DNA of 64,000 bases from Conchocele bisecta (GCA_029237695.1 CM055278.1:69493188-69557187); one strand, 5' to 3'; positions 31,998 to 44,218 are shown, numbered from the stretch's first letter. Translations and numbers: made by a program. Notes: generated by a model from the sequence alone, not told the origin.

Positions 31998-32670
31998 ACA
32001 ATTATTTTTGATAGGACATGTATTCAATTTATCAACATCAAAGAGTGAGCCTTCTTTTTATTTCGTGAAATTTGGTCCAATATTGCTTTTATAAACAAAA
32101 TTTATAGATGTGGTAGCGACCACGGAATGTCAAGCTGTGACTAAAACAGCCAGCCGCCGAAAATTGTGCGTAACAGGTCCGCAGCCAAACAAAACAAAAT
32201 AAAATAGCCAATTAAAAGGACTTATAACCCATAACAATGCAACAAAATTAAAACAACCAACATGTTGGTGCTAACAATTGAAATGTAGTTTATAAAAACT
32301 AAAAGGAATTATCAAATAACCAAGAGTCCAGAGATGCATTAGATAAATTACGAATAAGTGAATACAGTAAATATGGCGCCATCTATTGACGGAATTCCAT
32401 AAGCTAAAAATAGCACAAGACTCACATACGGGAAAACACCTGATATTAAAGGGCACATCCGCGCATAGTAATTAATATTATTTAAAAATAAAAAAAATCC
32501 AATTTCCATTTTTTCTCGTTATTTTTCCGACTCCTTTTCCACGTTCCCATAGAGCTTTTTTATTTCGTAATAAAATCAATATGTGACCAAATTTTACGAA
32601 ATAAAGAGAAGGCTCATTCTTAAATGTTGATGAAATTTAATATTATCAAACAATATTGTTTTTTAATTGT
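31998..32670. mobile_element. ~670-bp foldback element with ~105-bp imperfect arms
   Basis: The left arm (31998-32100) contains GAGTGAGCCTTCTTTTTATT and TTCGTGAAATTTGGTCCAAT. The right arm (32562-32670) contains the complements (GACCAAATTTTACGAAATAA, GAGAAGGCTCATTC) and ends in TTTTTAATTGT. The centre includes GGTAGCGACCACGGAATGTC and a run of A-rich sequence. No coding capacity. A minus-strand frame at 32271-32456 is incidental. Confidence 0.65.
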
Positions 32671-32949
32671 CCGTGTTTATAGCCATAACATTTGGGCAGG
32701 CTTCGTGAAACAGACAGTAGTTTGTTGTGCTTATAATTTTCTGGTATCCAATACACAGTGGTATATGAACGGAAAAACGTTATTTTAAATCCTACTCTGG
32801 GTTTTGTCGTACATACCACAATGTGCATGTGATCCAATACTGAGTGCCAGTTCATTTTCTCTTTGTGTTGGAGCTACACATGATGTCGTGGAATGTTTGA
32901 ACAAATCATCCATACTGCTACCGTGTACATAGTCAAATAATGAAACAAA

Positions 32950-32984
32950 ATGGCTGACCAAGAGGAAGAGGAGGGTGTCCAAAG
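32950..32984 (+). CDS. Possible first coding exon (MADQEEEEGVQ-)
   Basis: ATG at 32950 lies in a favourable context (ACAAAATGG) and opens a short acidic peptide, MADQEEEEGVQ. It runs to AAAG|GTAGCG, a usable splice donor at 32984/32985, leaving phase 2. Acidic, MAD-starting N-termini are common in conserved animal intracellular proteins, but nothing here identifies one. The phase does not fit directly to the candidate exon at 35288, so a missing intermediate exon would be required if they belong together. Confidence 0.25.
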
Positions 32985-34080
32985 GTAGCGATAACAAACG
33001 AGTCTGGCGAATCGACTTCCGGTATATATCGCAGCTAATACTTCCTATTATATTTGGTTGTTTATTACATCATTTCAAAGGAAATTTTAGTATTTGTTTA
33101 TACAATACAACAGATAAATAATAAATAAATAAATGACAACCGGATTCTGCTTCGTGCGCGCGTTATAAATGTTGTTTTACCTGCCACAATGTTGGGTAAA
33201 AGTTGACATTTCTGTAAACATGGAGGCGGCCATATTGATCAGAATGAGAAACACGTGATATGGAATGATGGGTTATATATTAACCAATCATTACACAAAT
33301 TTTATCCATGTGACCATAAAGCGGGATTTCTCGCGCAAATTTTGATGTATCACATGGCAAGCATCAATGGACTATCCAATCAAAAATTTGAAGCGTAAAA
33401 TTGATCAACTTTGGCGAGTTTTCTAACTTACAGCTGTAGAGAAAGAACGAAAATGAATGTGGCATTGTAATATTTGATACATTGTTCTAATTCACTTCAT
33501 TACTTGTTGATGCATGAAAGCGACATTGACCGACAGCCAGTCGAATCCACTGGGTCTGGATGAAAAAGAAAAATAAATAATGTGCAAAAAAACTATCTCC
33601 CTTGCATTCACTTCCGGTTTGGTAATATCGACAAAATAAATATAAATTATGCATGTTTCCTGTTGTCTAACAGTGTAGTAGTTACATAATAAATATATAT
33701 TTAATAAAGAGACAATGTTTTTTTGTAAGTGTTCATCCAGAATATTACTATTAAATGCGATGTACAATTGATCATTTGATGAAAACAAAATCCATCACCC
33801 CACCCACTATTTTAACATGGGCGAACTGTTTCAAATTTGTATCTCACTTTACAAAACTTCTGTCATTTCCAGACTATGTTAATGTAACATCATTGTCAAC
33901 AGTGGGATCCCAGGGGCGGATCTAGTGATTGCACCCCCACCACCAACTCCCCACCCCCACCCCCCCCCCCCCCCAACCACACCCAATGCATAACCAAAAT
34001 TGAAAAATGCTTTGGGCTAAGGCGTCACTATGGCCATTTTATTTCTTGCTAAATTCAAACTTGTACCTGAGGGGACTATC
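32985..34080. other. Unassigned stretch
   Basis: No feature beyond a short AAAT run near 33117 and a C-rich run at 33945-33975. A 98-codon minus-strand frame (33492-33788) is AT-driven and unsupported. Confidence 0.35.
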
Positions 34081-34620
34081 AAGCTTCACTTTTTATGCCC
34101 CCTTGTCCGTGCGTCCATCCGTAACACTTTTCGTTTCCGGGCGATAACTTAAGTCCTTTATGTCCGATCAACGCGAAACTTCGCATGTGCATTGATATCA
34201 ATGAGGGGAAGAAGCCTTTTGAAAATGGGTTACGTCCGACGAAGGTCAAAGTCGTCGTTGCTAAACATACATTGATTGTTGCATAATATTGAAACTTCGC
34301 ATGTGCATTGATATAGATGAGAGGAAGAAGCCTATTGGAAATGGGTACGTCCGACCAAGGTCAAGGTCATCGTGGCTAAAAATAGCTTGATAAGTGTTAT
34401 TGTTTGCATGCAACTGTAAACACTGTTTACGGTTGCATGCAAACAATTATTAGGGTCGATGCGTTGGACATTTTATTATACCCCCGGCATACGAAGTATG
34501 TCGAGGGGTATATAGTTTTCGTAAGTCCGTCCGTCCTTCCGTCCGTACCATTTGCGTCAAAGTTTGTTTTTTTTGGTCCAGGCGGCGGCCGGAGTTATAC
34601 GTGAGCCCCTGCTCGCTTTT
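34081..34620 (+). mobile_element. HINE-like remnants with two ~175-bp tandem units
   Basis: CTTTTTATGCCCCCTTGTCC and GTGCGTCCATCCGTAACACT are followed by two units carrying GAAACTTCGCATGTGCATTG, GAAGAAGCCT, TACGTCCGAC and AAGGTCAAGGTCATCG. A second start, CCCCCGGCATACGAAGTATG, follows at 34484 with GTCCGTCCGTCC. These are layouts I associate with bivalve Helitron-like tandem-repeat elements. The palindrome at 34399-34447 lies between the two parts. Confidence 0.55.
34399..34447. repeat. 49-bp near-perfect palindrome
   Basis: 24-bp arms, ATTGTTTGCATGCAACTGTA-AACA and its complement, have one mismatch (T/C) and a single central base. Each arm contains TTTGCATGCAA. Confidence 0.8.
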
Positions 34621-35287
34621 TCTAGTTTGCTTTACATTGTTATGTAAAATATATCAGCTTGTAAACATGCCTGTTGGTATTGCGAGCGCCGTAGTATCTA
34701 TTTTCATTATTTCAAATTAATACGATTTCACAATCTCCCTAATATTTAAAGGGTCATAGCTTGTCCATTTATGAAGATAGCTGCATGACTCTTTCACCAT
34801 CAGATTTATGCCATTCTGACAGTTCCCAGATATGAATTACAAGCATATAATGCCTGCAAAAGTTGAACATTTTACGCTTTCAACAACTGGATATTTTTCA
34901 AAATTCTCACAGAAAATGTCTCATATTTGACGAATATTTGGAGTTTTACAACTTCTCACTTTATTGAGGTATCTGAATAAGTCTTTCCCCACCAGATTTG
35001 TCTCAATCAGGCCTGTCCATATCTGTACGACAAGCCTATATTGCACGAAGAAATGAATTGTATTTGTGTGTTTTTCAGCAACAGGCTATTTTCCGCATTT
35101 TCACAGAATTTCAATTATTGAGATATCTTCATACTTTTTTCACCATTGTATTCGTCTTATTGAGACCTTTCCAGAGGTATATTACAACCCTATATTGCTT
35201 GAAAAAACAAAAATGCACTATTTATTTTAAAGTCACTCTTTTTATTAAATTTTATATAATGGCTTATCTTCGGTATTGTCTTTGCAG
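34621..35287. other. Unassigned stretch upstream of a candidate exon
   Basis: AT-rich, with no repeat recognised. 34770-34850, 34930-35010 and 35090-35170 share loose words (TTTTTCACCA, CCAGATTTG, TTTATGCC/TGTC), suggesting a very old tandem repeat. It ends in the pyrimidine-rich acceptor TATTGTCTTTGCAG. Confidence 0.4.
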
Positions 35288-35508
35288 GAGGACTACGGTA
35301 GTGTGGCTGATTTCTGGTCGTTCGTGAAGGGCCTAAAATGGCTGAACCCCGTAATGACCCCGTTTATAGAGGCGATCAGGAAGGGGCATCACAGGTCGGG
35401 TCAGTAAGGGGTAGGTCTGGGTGAGGGAGAGTCTCAGAGAACACAATCTGTCCACACAGTTGAAAATCCTGGTGAACAACAGCCAGCATCTCCACAGCTA
35501 CTACTTCG
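35288..35508 (+). pseudogene. Candidate internal exon interrupted by one in-frame stop
   Basis: A good acceptor, TTGTCTTTGCAG, is followed by a frame of 73 codons plus two bases, ending at CTTCG|GTAAGT, a strong donor. The first part reads EDYGSVADFWSFVKGLKWLN then PVMTPFIEAIRKGHHRSGQ. A TAA at 35405-35407 interrupts it. The frame resumes with GVGLGEGESQRTQSVHTVEN and PGEQQPASPQLLLR. The hydrophobic and aromatic patterning and the codon-like composition look protein-coding, but I do not recognise the family. The stop overlaps an alternative donor (GGTCA|GTAAGG), so the exon may end there in some transcripts. It ends in phase 2 and joins in frame to 37043-37089. Confidence 0.35.
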
Positions 35509-37042
35509 GTAAGTTTGTTAACCATTTTAACGTTACAGACCTCTTTAGCTGTGTTTGCAAACAGTGTAGATCCCGATGAGCCGATGAGCCGTTTCATCAG
35601 GATCTGCACTTTTTGCAAGTAGTTTTCATACTTTTTAGAGAAAACCGCACCCGTTTCATAAATGGACTAATCTCAAAATTATTATTTTGTGATGATAAGA
35701 TAGGTCGGAACAATAACACATACAAATCCATTCCAGTTATTTAGGGGTGAAAGGGTTAAATTATGGTTTAAACCTCGATGAAGAATTAATCTTTTCCACA
35801 TTTAATATCTGGGCCGAACGAATGTGGTAAGGATATTATGATTTCATTGCTGGAGAGATGTTTGAATTATGTCCGACATGCAATAGCAAGGGGTGGCGGG
35901 GGCATATTGCTTTGCTCTTGAACTTCCATCTGTCCATACATGGTTATTTTCTCCAAAATGTTTGTAAGTGTTTCTCCATCATGAAATAACTTCAGTATAA
36001 CTTGAAGGATGACACTTTCATATCTGGACAATTTGATACATCTGAACATATGTGACACACTCGTGCCACCATTAACATGACATTGACCGTTTCTACCTTC
36101 TCAATTATACAGTTTCTGAAAAAAAATGGGATCTATCCATGTTTAAGTTAAATTTATAATATTTTTGATACAGGTTAGTGTTACCGTCTGTATATTATTG
36201 CCTTATTGTTTAACAAGTTGTGGGAGTGTACACTTGACATCGGGGCAAATTTCATGCACTTATGTTTCTTTTCATGGAAATACATGTACTTTATATTTCA
36301 CACAAACATGACAAACCTATGCTATGAACACCGGTCCCGCCAATAGCAGTCTCCGCGAAAGACCGTCGGACCTCGGACCTGGCCGACAAAAATTGACCAG
36401 GACCGGTAAATATTCTCAAAACTTCGGTCCTCGTGTCCGATGAAATTTTCAAGTTGGTGACGAGCTCAGCCAGTGACGAATTGACAAATTCTCCTCGTCC
36501 TTTACTAGTTTAGAACATGAAGTGAAAGCCATCGAGCTGTGTTTGTTTACAAAAAAATGTGTCGGTGAAAATGGTTATAAGCTGCTTCCCTATTGGTGAA
36601 TAGCAATCATAAAGTCTTCGTTTTAGCTACGTCCCTTCTGATCGGTACTGTCCAGCGTAAGTGACACGTTCAAACACCACATACGCTTCCATCATGGTGT
36701 GACGCATTCATTATGATATACATATTTGTTTTTGGTTTGTTCATACAATGTTACCTTATTTCACCAACTTGTTCCTTAGCCATATTGTAAAACTGATATC
36801 CTGCAGGAGAAGAATTCACATAAGTGTAAAAGCTTGTTTTCTAATCCTGTTCTCAATTGTATGTATATATATATCACTTGCCACAACTTGAAATAAATAT
36901 TGTTTAAACTAAAGTCAAATATCATTGGTCTGCATGCCAATAGCCAATCAAATATCGCGTTTTTAAACTACACGCGTCCGAATAGTGAATAATTAATTTA
37001 CGGTTGTTTCCGTAACAAGTAAAAAGTTGCTGTAGAGTACAG
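35509..37042. other. Unassigned stretch (possible intron)
   Basis: A GATCCCGATGAG...CATCAGGATC hairpin of the GATCAGG family lies at about 35571-35610. A TTTCGCGGAGACTGC-type repeat, on the minus strand, lies at 36330-36440. Nothing else recognised. Confidence 0.4.
36330..36440 (-). repeat. Dispersed repeat containing TTTCGCGGAGACTGC
   Basis: The sequence AGCAGTCTCCGCGAAAGACC followed by a GGCCGAC/GGTCC-rich block is repeated in opposite orientation at about 60925-61040 (GGGGACTTTCGCGGAGACTG). Family unknown. Confidence 0.5.
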
Positions 37043-37089
37043 CAAATGGGAAGGACTGCCGCTACAATGGCAATGTGATGATGAATATG
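37043..37089 (+). CDS. Candidate short exon, in phase with 35288-35508
   Basis: 47 bases between AGAGTACAG and a consensus donor GTAAGT. With one base completing the codon left by the upstream candidate exon, the frame reads KWEGLPLQWQCDDEY and ends in phase 1. The GLP-x-QWQ words resemble the tail of the CRIB motif of group II PAK kinases, but the rest of that motif is absent, so no function is assigned. No compatible next exon was found. The nearby AG-GT block at 37775-37816 does not fit the phase. Confidence 0.3.
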
Positions 37090-39354
37090 GTAAGTAATAA
37101 AGAACAGAAAAATGAAACAAAACTATTTATTGAAAATACCAATTTCTAATGCACTTTGAGAGTTTTTTAGGCGGTTTATTTATACATGTAGGATAATACT
37201 GATATGTTGTCACGGGTAAAGAACATACATGAATGTTTCATTAATGAGATGGTCGCAGCCTGCATAATGCGCCGTAAGTACATGGCATGTACAGTAAAAC
37301 TAAAACTTTGACGCAAGTCTGGAGACACGCACGGAAGCATTCCAAAGTGCCGACAATATCAAGCTTTTCAAGCTTTGCCAGCCTGTTCGCGAAAAACAAC
37401 TTAATCGCACAAGATAAAAAATTTCGGAGGCATATCGTCTTATCGACTTATCGTTATGTGGGCATAAAAATATAAAGTGAAATAAAAATTTCCCTAAATA
37501 CAAAGTTTTGACCACAGACAGAAGCTAATAAGCATGTAATATTCTCCGCTTGTTTTTTCAAAAATGTGGATAAGGATTACTTTACACAGGTCAATGCGGC
37601 AGACTCGGTAAATGTTCTGTATGTGTGGGTGGGATATTGATATAAAATCAGCATTGAGTTTACAATACAACTGTCAGGATTAAATTTAGAATATTCTCAT
37701 CTGGTCGCCCGTGCTTTTAACATACCAGCAAACTTGTGTAGCAACGTAGATATATAATGATCCAATTATCACAGAAAAGAATCGCTGAACTGACTAGAGC
37801 TTTTGGCTTGGATGAGGTAATGACATGTATGAAATCAATTATAGATTGCTTAATGGCAAAACTATACAAAAGTAGAATATATTACATGTATACTTACAAC
37901 ATTTAGAATACCGAAGATATTTTGTTGATTCAATTTAATAAATAGGGAATTTATAATACTAACCCTTTCAACATCACAGGCCTCTATAGCAATGTAATGC
38001 AACTTTGCCCATCTTTGAAACAAATAGTTTTAGGTCTGTAAAAAATATTGAGTCAATAAAATACCATAATTATAGAATAATCGGCAAAATAGCATCGGTA
38101 TCGTTATAACAGTTAATAGTTAAAAAGTAGTAAAATACACGGAATATGTACATGTATCATGCGTTACTGATATTGGACTTGAGAAAAATTAAGCAACATG
38201 AAGATGAACAGACTGGGAACCTTGAAGTAAATGTACGCATACTATTGCTATTAGCAATCATGTTAATGGAAAATTTAAAATCTTGCAATAATTTACTGTC
38301 CAAAAATAGCATGCAAATCTTTGTATGTGACATTTGCGACCAGTCTTGACCAATTCCAGCCTGTGCATTTGTCCAGTCTGATTACGGGCTACACTGTTCA
38401 CTATGCTGTCACAAATACATTGTTATGCTGGTATAAATGAGTATCTGATCCCAATTGCACTGTAAATGCGGCACATGATCAGGATGTCCACTGTGGTATC
38501 TTTTCACGAGTGACAGCTCCTACATACTTGACAAAGATTATACAGTAAGAGTGACAGATGTCACAAGATATGCCGGTTGAGGAACTGTTGAAAAAAGGGG
38601 CATAAGTCCTTAAGGAGTTTGGAGAGAATAACAAATGTTATGTTATAACATTTGACGGTGATGGTGTCTGTCAAATATGAATGAGCAGTTCACATTACAA
38701 GCAGTTATAATTTCAAAAGAATGTAAGTTTTGACTACAAAATGATACCACTTGATCTTTGCGAGAAATGTAGAACCAGACCAGCATAAACATCCGCAGTT
38801 TCATCATGGTCTACATTGTTATTTTGTAGCAGAAGCATTATTATGTAGATAATCAAGGATAAGTATGTGATATAAATTCAGCTGTAAATATGCTGGATGA
38901 TTGGGATATCCTCTGATTGGAAATGGCAAGTGGTATCTTTTTGCTGATGAGAGGTCATATGCTACACAAGAGTTCATACATGTGTGACAAAAGTTATGTA
39001 GAAATGGAAAGGTTGTCAATAGCATCAGAAATATACAAGGCAATTGCTGGAGAGTGTCTCACTGCTGTCGGAATAACGACCACCAGGTGGAGATAACTCA
39101 TCAGAAAATTCCAACTAGAAAAGTGTGTTTGTAAGACACAGGAGATGCCCCCATTGGCAGCTTGTTCGCGAAAACCGACTTAAACGCACAAGGAGAACAT
39201 TTTCAGAGGCACAGACGGACAGACACACGAATAGGTGCAAAACATAATGCCCCCTGACATATCGTCATGGGGGCATAAACATTTGGTTAAGATCCATCAA
39301 GTAGAACTTGGGTTACTAACATGAGTGACACAAACATGACGTGAATATGATTGA
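37090..39354. other. Mostly unassigned stretch with two HINE end fragments
   Basis: 37360-37470 and 39160-39285 share CAGC-TGTTCGCGAAAA, CTTAA-CGCACAAG and end in GGGGGCATAAA (or GTGGGCATAAAAA), the complement of the CTTTTTATGCCCCC start at 34088. They are probably terminal fragments of the same Helitron-like family. No gene recognised. Frames at 37287 and 37300 lie in the fragment. Confidence 0.45.
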
Positions 39355-39605
39355 TTGATTGAGTATTGTTCAACAGCAAAGGTCATATACAGACGGGTCA
39401 GCAGGTTCGAATCCTGCTCATCACCTGTGTTGGGGGAACTGAATGTATTTCCATCGAGATACACATACATTCAGTATTTATACTAGAATATCCTGATCCG
39501 GTGCCAGGTCCTCAACACCAGAATAACTGAGCACAACCCCTAAAATTAATAGGAGCCAAATTGCCATACCTCTTTTAGGGGTAGAACCTTATTTAACTCC
39601 CAGGT
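39355..39605 (+). mobile_element. tRNA-like SINE, copy with canonical B-box
   Basis: AGCAAAGGTCATATACAGAC precedes GGTTCGAATCC, a canonical polymerase III B box at about 39404. CACCTGTGTTGGGGG, CCATCGAGATACA, CCGGTGCCAGGTCCTCAAC and CTTTTAGGGGTAG follow. The order matches the long reverse copy at 19740-20003. Confidence 0.6.
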
Positions 39606-40059
39606 GACGTGAATAGACATGATTATACATTCAACAATGATAAACATATATAAGACTAGAATATGTAAGGAGAGAAACAAACATGTATCAAACGTAAGCT
39701 ATTGTAAACAGTATGACACAGATTGTTCAACTAGCTGGCCGTGGACCACATGTTATGCCGAATGAGGCATTTGATATTACTTAAAAACCGCTCAACGAAA
39801 ATAGAATTAACATCGAGACATGTACAGCCATATACATATGCACTCATACAAAAGTTCTAAGTTATTATGTAACTATTTCAAAACTGCAGATAAAACATTT
39901 AAAGAGAAAGTGCTAAATTTTGTGATTTTGTAACGGCTTGAATTTGCTGGTATAGGGCTAAGTTGTGCAGTTCATATCAGATGAGCATTCGTTTGAGAAA
40001 TGCACCATTATGAGGATTGGATTGATTTGAGTATGATTTACCGTCCATTCAATAGCGCG
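39606..40059. other. Unassigned stretch
   Basis: No feature recognised. Confidence 0.3.
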
Positions 40060-41239
40060 GTTATATAGTATGGAAGGTAATATCCGCCATAATTCTATGT
40101 GATTTGATGCTTGCGTGCTGATGACATTACAACTTATATTCATGTTATTTGATTCGTCATTTGTATTTATTACAGTTGAAATTTGCTTGTTGTAATTGTA
40201 TTTGTCTTTCTTACATGTCCATTCTGCTGATTGCTTTGTTCATTCGTCTTATTTACATTACAATTATTGATACGTCCTTATTCGTGTCCCTGTTTTATTG
40301 CACTAAGCATTTGCAAAAGAAAGTAAGAACAAAGCACTTAGCACTTTGAATAAGGCCGAAAGCAGTAAGGACAAAGCCGCAGGAAGTAAGCATCAAGCCA
40401 CAGTCCGAAAGCGGAAAGCCGCAAGCAGAAAGCATCAAGTCACAAGCCGAATGGCGCAAGCAATATTGGTGATATAGTGCCTAATTATGACGCCAGATGG
40501 CACTGCTGTCAATGTTAGGAATCCTCCGACGAATAAATAATAGTACGAGATGTGATTGGCTGTTTGAGGCACACCTCCAATTCCGGTGTTGATGTAAGAT
40601 TTCACCCACAAATTATCACAGTATAGGTCAGAAGACACCAAATAGTTTTACTATATACTGTAACCGAAAACCCATCCAATAAGGCCAGTCTCTCCTACTT
40701 TCACTATTCGTATGTATGTTGTGGGACCTACTTGTACATGACCTGCAGCCGGTCTGTACTGGTTCTGCATGAATTAAACAATAGGTTTACTTACTCCTAA
40801 GAAAGGAAAATCCAACCTCGTCATGTCCCCCAATATTGTTTACATTTTTTTTTGGCCACGGAAACTCTGTTTACATCACATGACCAACATGTTCCTCAAG
40901 TGAACCTGTGTAGTAATGTATCAATATTTGCAAGCAAACTGTGTCAGTGACCTTAAAACACCCGCACGATTTTGTTCATACCGGACTACTTTTACTCTCT
41001 TGACGATTTCGCATCATTTGTTATTCTCTTACCTATATTAACTAAATTGCATATTTATGTATGGTGTCTGACTTACTAATGTGTTTTATACATACAGTAT
41101 CCTCATATTTAAATTGCATATGTACGTAATTGAAAACAATCACATCTTTATAGTAAGTTACACATATGGTAACTTACACAGGTTGACTGTCAAACTGGCC
41201 TGTTACCGATGCAAACCAATAACCGTCCGGGATCAGACT

Positions 41240-41410
41240 AAGGTGGGCCACCACCATTGATTTTCGCTAAAAAACTAACCCGTTGCCACACATTTTGCTA
41301 TTCTCTGCTATTTTCATTTCTCTTATGGATGTTGTGGGACCTAATTTCCAATAACCTGCACCCATTCTACTCTGGATCTTGACTAATTAAAATATAGATT
41401 TAATTATTGT
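41240..41410 (+). repeat. Third partial copy of the nested foldback arm
   Basis: TTTCTCTTATGGATGTTGTG, GGACCTAATTTCC and ACCTGCACCCATTCTACTCT follow 40700-40800 (ATGTATGTTGTGGGACCTAC, ACCTGCAGCCGGTCTGTACT) in the same orientation. Confidence 0.5.
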
Positions 41411-41427
41411 TGAAGCTGGGGTCCCAT

Positions 41428-41900
41428 CTAGTAGGTACAAACTTTTCTTTATGGAAATTAAATAAGTGTATAATTGCTACTAGTCCACTACTTTTAAAAA
41501 TTACGAATGCCAGGTACACAAATATAATTATTTAGTAATCTTTAGTGTACTCATAGAGACTCGTGGTGGTATCAAGCTAGTTCCATATGCAAATGATGCA
41601 GTATTTTTCAACTAAATGCTGAATAAATATTTTTATCGACATATCATAAAGTATGATATTGCACAGCAAACAATAAATAAATGGAATAAATAGTTGCTTC
41701 CGTTATCATTTTAAGGAAACCCGGTTATCGCCCCTGATATCAAACTGGCATTTCGCGTTTGATATAAAAAGTATAATAATGTCAATTAGTACATCTGGTA
41801 ATGGTAAATCAATATTCATTTTGCCAGAAAAATGTGAGATTGAAAGAATAAAGAAAAACATATCTCCCTATATTATAACCTGGCATGTACCACTCTAGGT
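41428..41900. mobile_element. TTAA-flanked MITE, family 2, decayed copy
   Basis: Follows the reference copy from AGTAGGTACAAAC through GTGGTATCAAGCTAGTTCCA, CATATGCAAATGATGCA, ATCGCCCCTGATATCAAACT to GGCATGTACCACTC. It sits inside the nested foldback and lacks the outermost terminal bases. Confidence 0.6.
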
Positions 41901-42812
41901 TTAAGGTTAGAGAAATTGAGTATGCAAACGTAGTCCGGCATAAAAAATAGTCCGGGTGTTTTAAGGTCACAGACACAGTTTGCTTGCAAATCTTGATCCA
42001 TTACTACCCAGTTGTTGGGGTGTTTTTAACACCAGTTTTCAGCATATGTGAAGCATTTAAAAGAAAACATTGAGCCTGTTGGTCACATGATGTAAACAGA
42101 GTTTCCGTGGCCAAATAATGTAAACAATATTGGGGGACATGACGAGGTTGGTCCCACAACATCCATACGAATAGTGAAAGTAGGAAAGACTGGCTGGGAT
42201 TCGGTTAAATTACAGTAAAACTATTTGGTTTATTTTAACCTAAACATGGCGCAACAGAAAAGGTGGCAACAATCTACATCAACACTGGTAGGGACATGGA
42301 ACCAATTTAGAGAGCAACGCATTGTAGGACGGGTACCAGCATATTAAATCATTTTAGGAGAATTATTTTAAGTTTTAGCAGCGCACCTGGCGTCATAATG
42401 GTTGTTCCCAAATTACTGTTGCAATTATTGTTGCCCAGGGGCGTGGCTTAGCGAGGTAACAAAACGCATGGCAAAACAGCGATGCAATAATCAATAATGG
42501 AACTCCGGATGTCACAAAGACTGAAGCATCAAGCTACTTAGAATGTAATCAACACAAACGCATTGAAACAGTGTGAATGAATAAAGCATCAAGCGAAATG
42601 CACATGCAATTTAGATTACAACGAAGAAGATTTCAAATGTCATAACCACGAATGACGAATAAAATACATGAAAGTAAGTTGTAATGGCACCAGTCAGCAA
42701 GCATCAAGCCACATAGAATTGTAATAAGACGGATAGAACTTAGAATGTCATCAGCAAGCAAGCATCAAGCCTAATATAATTATGGCGGATATTACCTTCC
42801 ATAATATACAGG

Positions 42813-43888
42813 TGGGTCAAAGGGGTCGAATCCCGTATTTCACCTGTATGAAGCGGAGAAAATCCCAAATAAGGTTAATAGATATAGTAATGGTTACTTG
42901 TCAAAGACATTCTATATAGCAAATGGCATAAACTTCCCATGCAATGAATTAAGACAACATTTTTTCATTTCCGACATCCCTGTCGATTTTGTTCGGCATT
43001 ACTCAGAACAGTCAAAATGGAAAACGCCGCTAGCGGCAGTACAATGACTGGACACTTCAGACATTTATAATTAATTTATTCACAAAGGTTTCTACACTTT
43101 CCTAATAAGGAAATCGAGTAAGTTTATTTTTAATAATAGAACCACACGCGATTTCGCGGAAACGAATATGCGTACGTTTTTTAAATTCAACTTCCAAGTT
43201 ATAGTTTTGCATATTTAGCCACAGGCAATGTTGAATATCCCCCACCCACTTGAATTCATGTAGTATAACAGATTGAATACAATGGATTTATTGTAGTAGC
43301 CCTGTGTATTTAGCGTCAAAACCGATCTAAACTGGCAAGAAACACTGAATATATTCAATTGAGAATTTGTTTAAAAAAAATACATTTATTTACGATCGAA
43401 AGTGAGTTTTAAGCTGAAAGAATAATGGTCTTATCGATTGACACCCGAGCAAGTCGCCCCACACAGTTTCGGACCTAAAAATGAATTCGTGAGAAATTAT
43501 AATTTCACTGTTTTATAACATTTTAAATATATTAATTGGTTAATATAAATTAATTATAATAGGGGATAGTGTATGTTGACGGCCGTGAGCAATAAAATAT
43601 ACTATTTTCAACAGTTTCATGAATTTATATAGTGTATACATATTAATTCCAACTTGTATAGTGTTTGGACCATCCGTCCGTGCGTCCATCCGTAATAAGT
43701 TTGTAACAGTTACTCAAATCAGCGGCAGGGGCCATCTGTGGTCCGCTAGGCCACATTTCTTGTTTAATGTTTGAACGTAGCCGTCCATCTTTGGTCCGTA
43801 GTACGTCCGTCACCCTACTGTCACCACTAATCCTCTTAAACCAGTTGATGTAGAAAGTAGAAACTCTGCAGTAAGCTTGCTTTAATAT
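42813..43888. other. Unassigned stretch with HINE and SINE fragments
   Basis: 42805-42870 holds a SINE fragment (GGGGTCGAATCCCGTATTTC and TTCACCTGTATGAAG). 43670-43765 holds CCATCCGTCCGTGCGTCCAT and GCTAGGCCACATTTCTTGTT, the edge motifs of Helitron-like tandem elements. The rest is AT-rich and unassigned. Confidence 0.45.
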
Positions 43889-44218
43889 TGTTGTGTATTT
43901 GCCCTTTCAGATCGCTGATTGTCAGGCTAGATACGCACCTGGCTGATCCAAGTTGTCGTTACTCAAGCGTTTTCACGTGCACGCTTACATTATGCTGATT
44001 GACTGGCGTGGTGAAAACTGTCATTTCCCAACACAGCGAGCAGAGAATGTACACGGAGAATTCTAGGTAGGTTTTAGCTATGTTATTCCTACTGTACACT
44101 TGTGTACACGCTGCCCCATGTTGTTTTAGGGTCCAGGTCCAGATAATTATCACCGCTGCGTAACCAGGCTATATACAGGTACCGTGCTCGTACTATGTAG
44201 TCGGGGGAAAAACACCTT
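43889..44218 (+). repeat. 5' LTR of outer element
   Basis: About 330 bp, colinear with the 3' LTR but missing two segments present there (about 80 bp after GCTGCGTAACCAG and about 775 bp after CAGGTACCGTG). TATATA occurs at about 44170. It ends just before the primer-binding-like site. Confidence 0.8.

Larger units (their letters stand above)
40060..42812. mobile_element. 2.75-kb foldback element with a second foldback nested inside
   Basis: The left end TATGGAAGGTAATATCCGCC continues through GATGCTTGCGTGCTGATGAC. It is complemented by the right end GTCATCAGCAAGCAAGCATC to GGCGGATATTACCTTCCATA. TATATA-like sequence borders both sides. Inside, AGCATCAAGCCACA words recur (40380-40460 and 42520-42770). 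From about 40630 to 42235 a second inverted pair of about 300 bp lies within: CACCAAATAGTTTTACTATA and ATTGTTTACAT-GGCCACGGAAACTC, against their complements. No transposase was seen. Confidence 0.7.

Noticed and set aside
37775..37816. AG-GT bounded block reading KRIAELTRAFGLDE
   Set aside because: Phase 0 only. It cannot follow the candidate exon at 37043-37089, which ends in phase 1, without a stop, and there is no other support.
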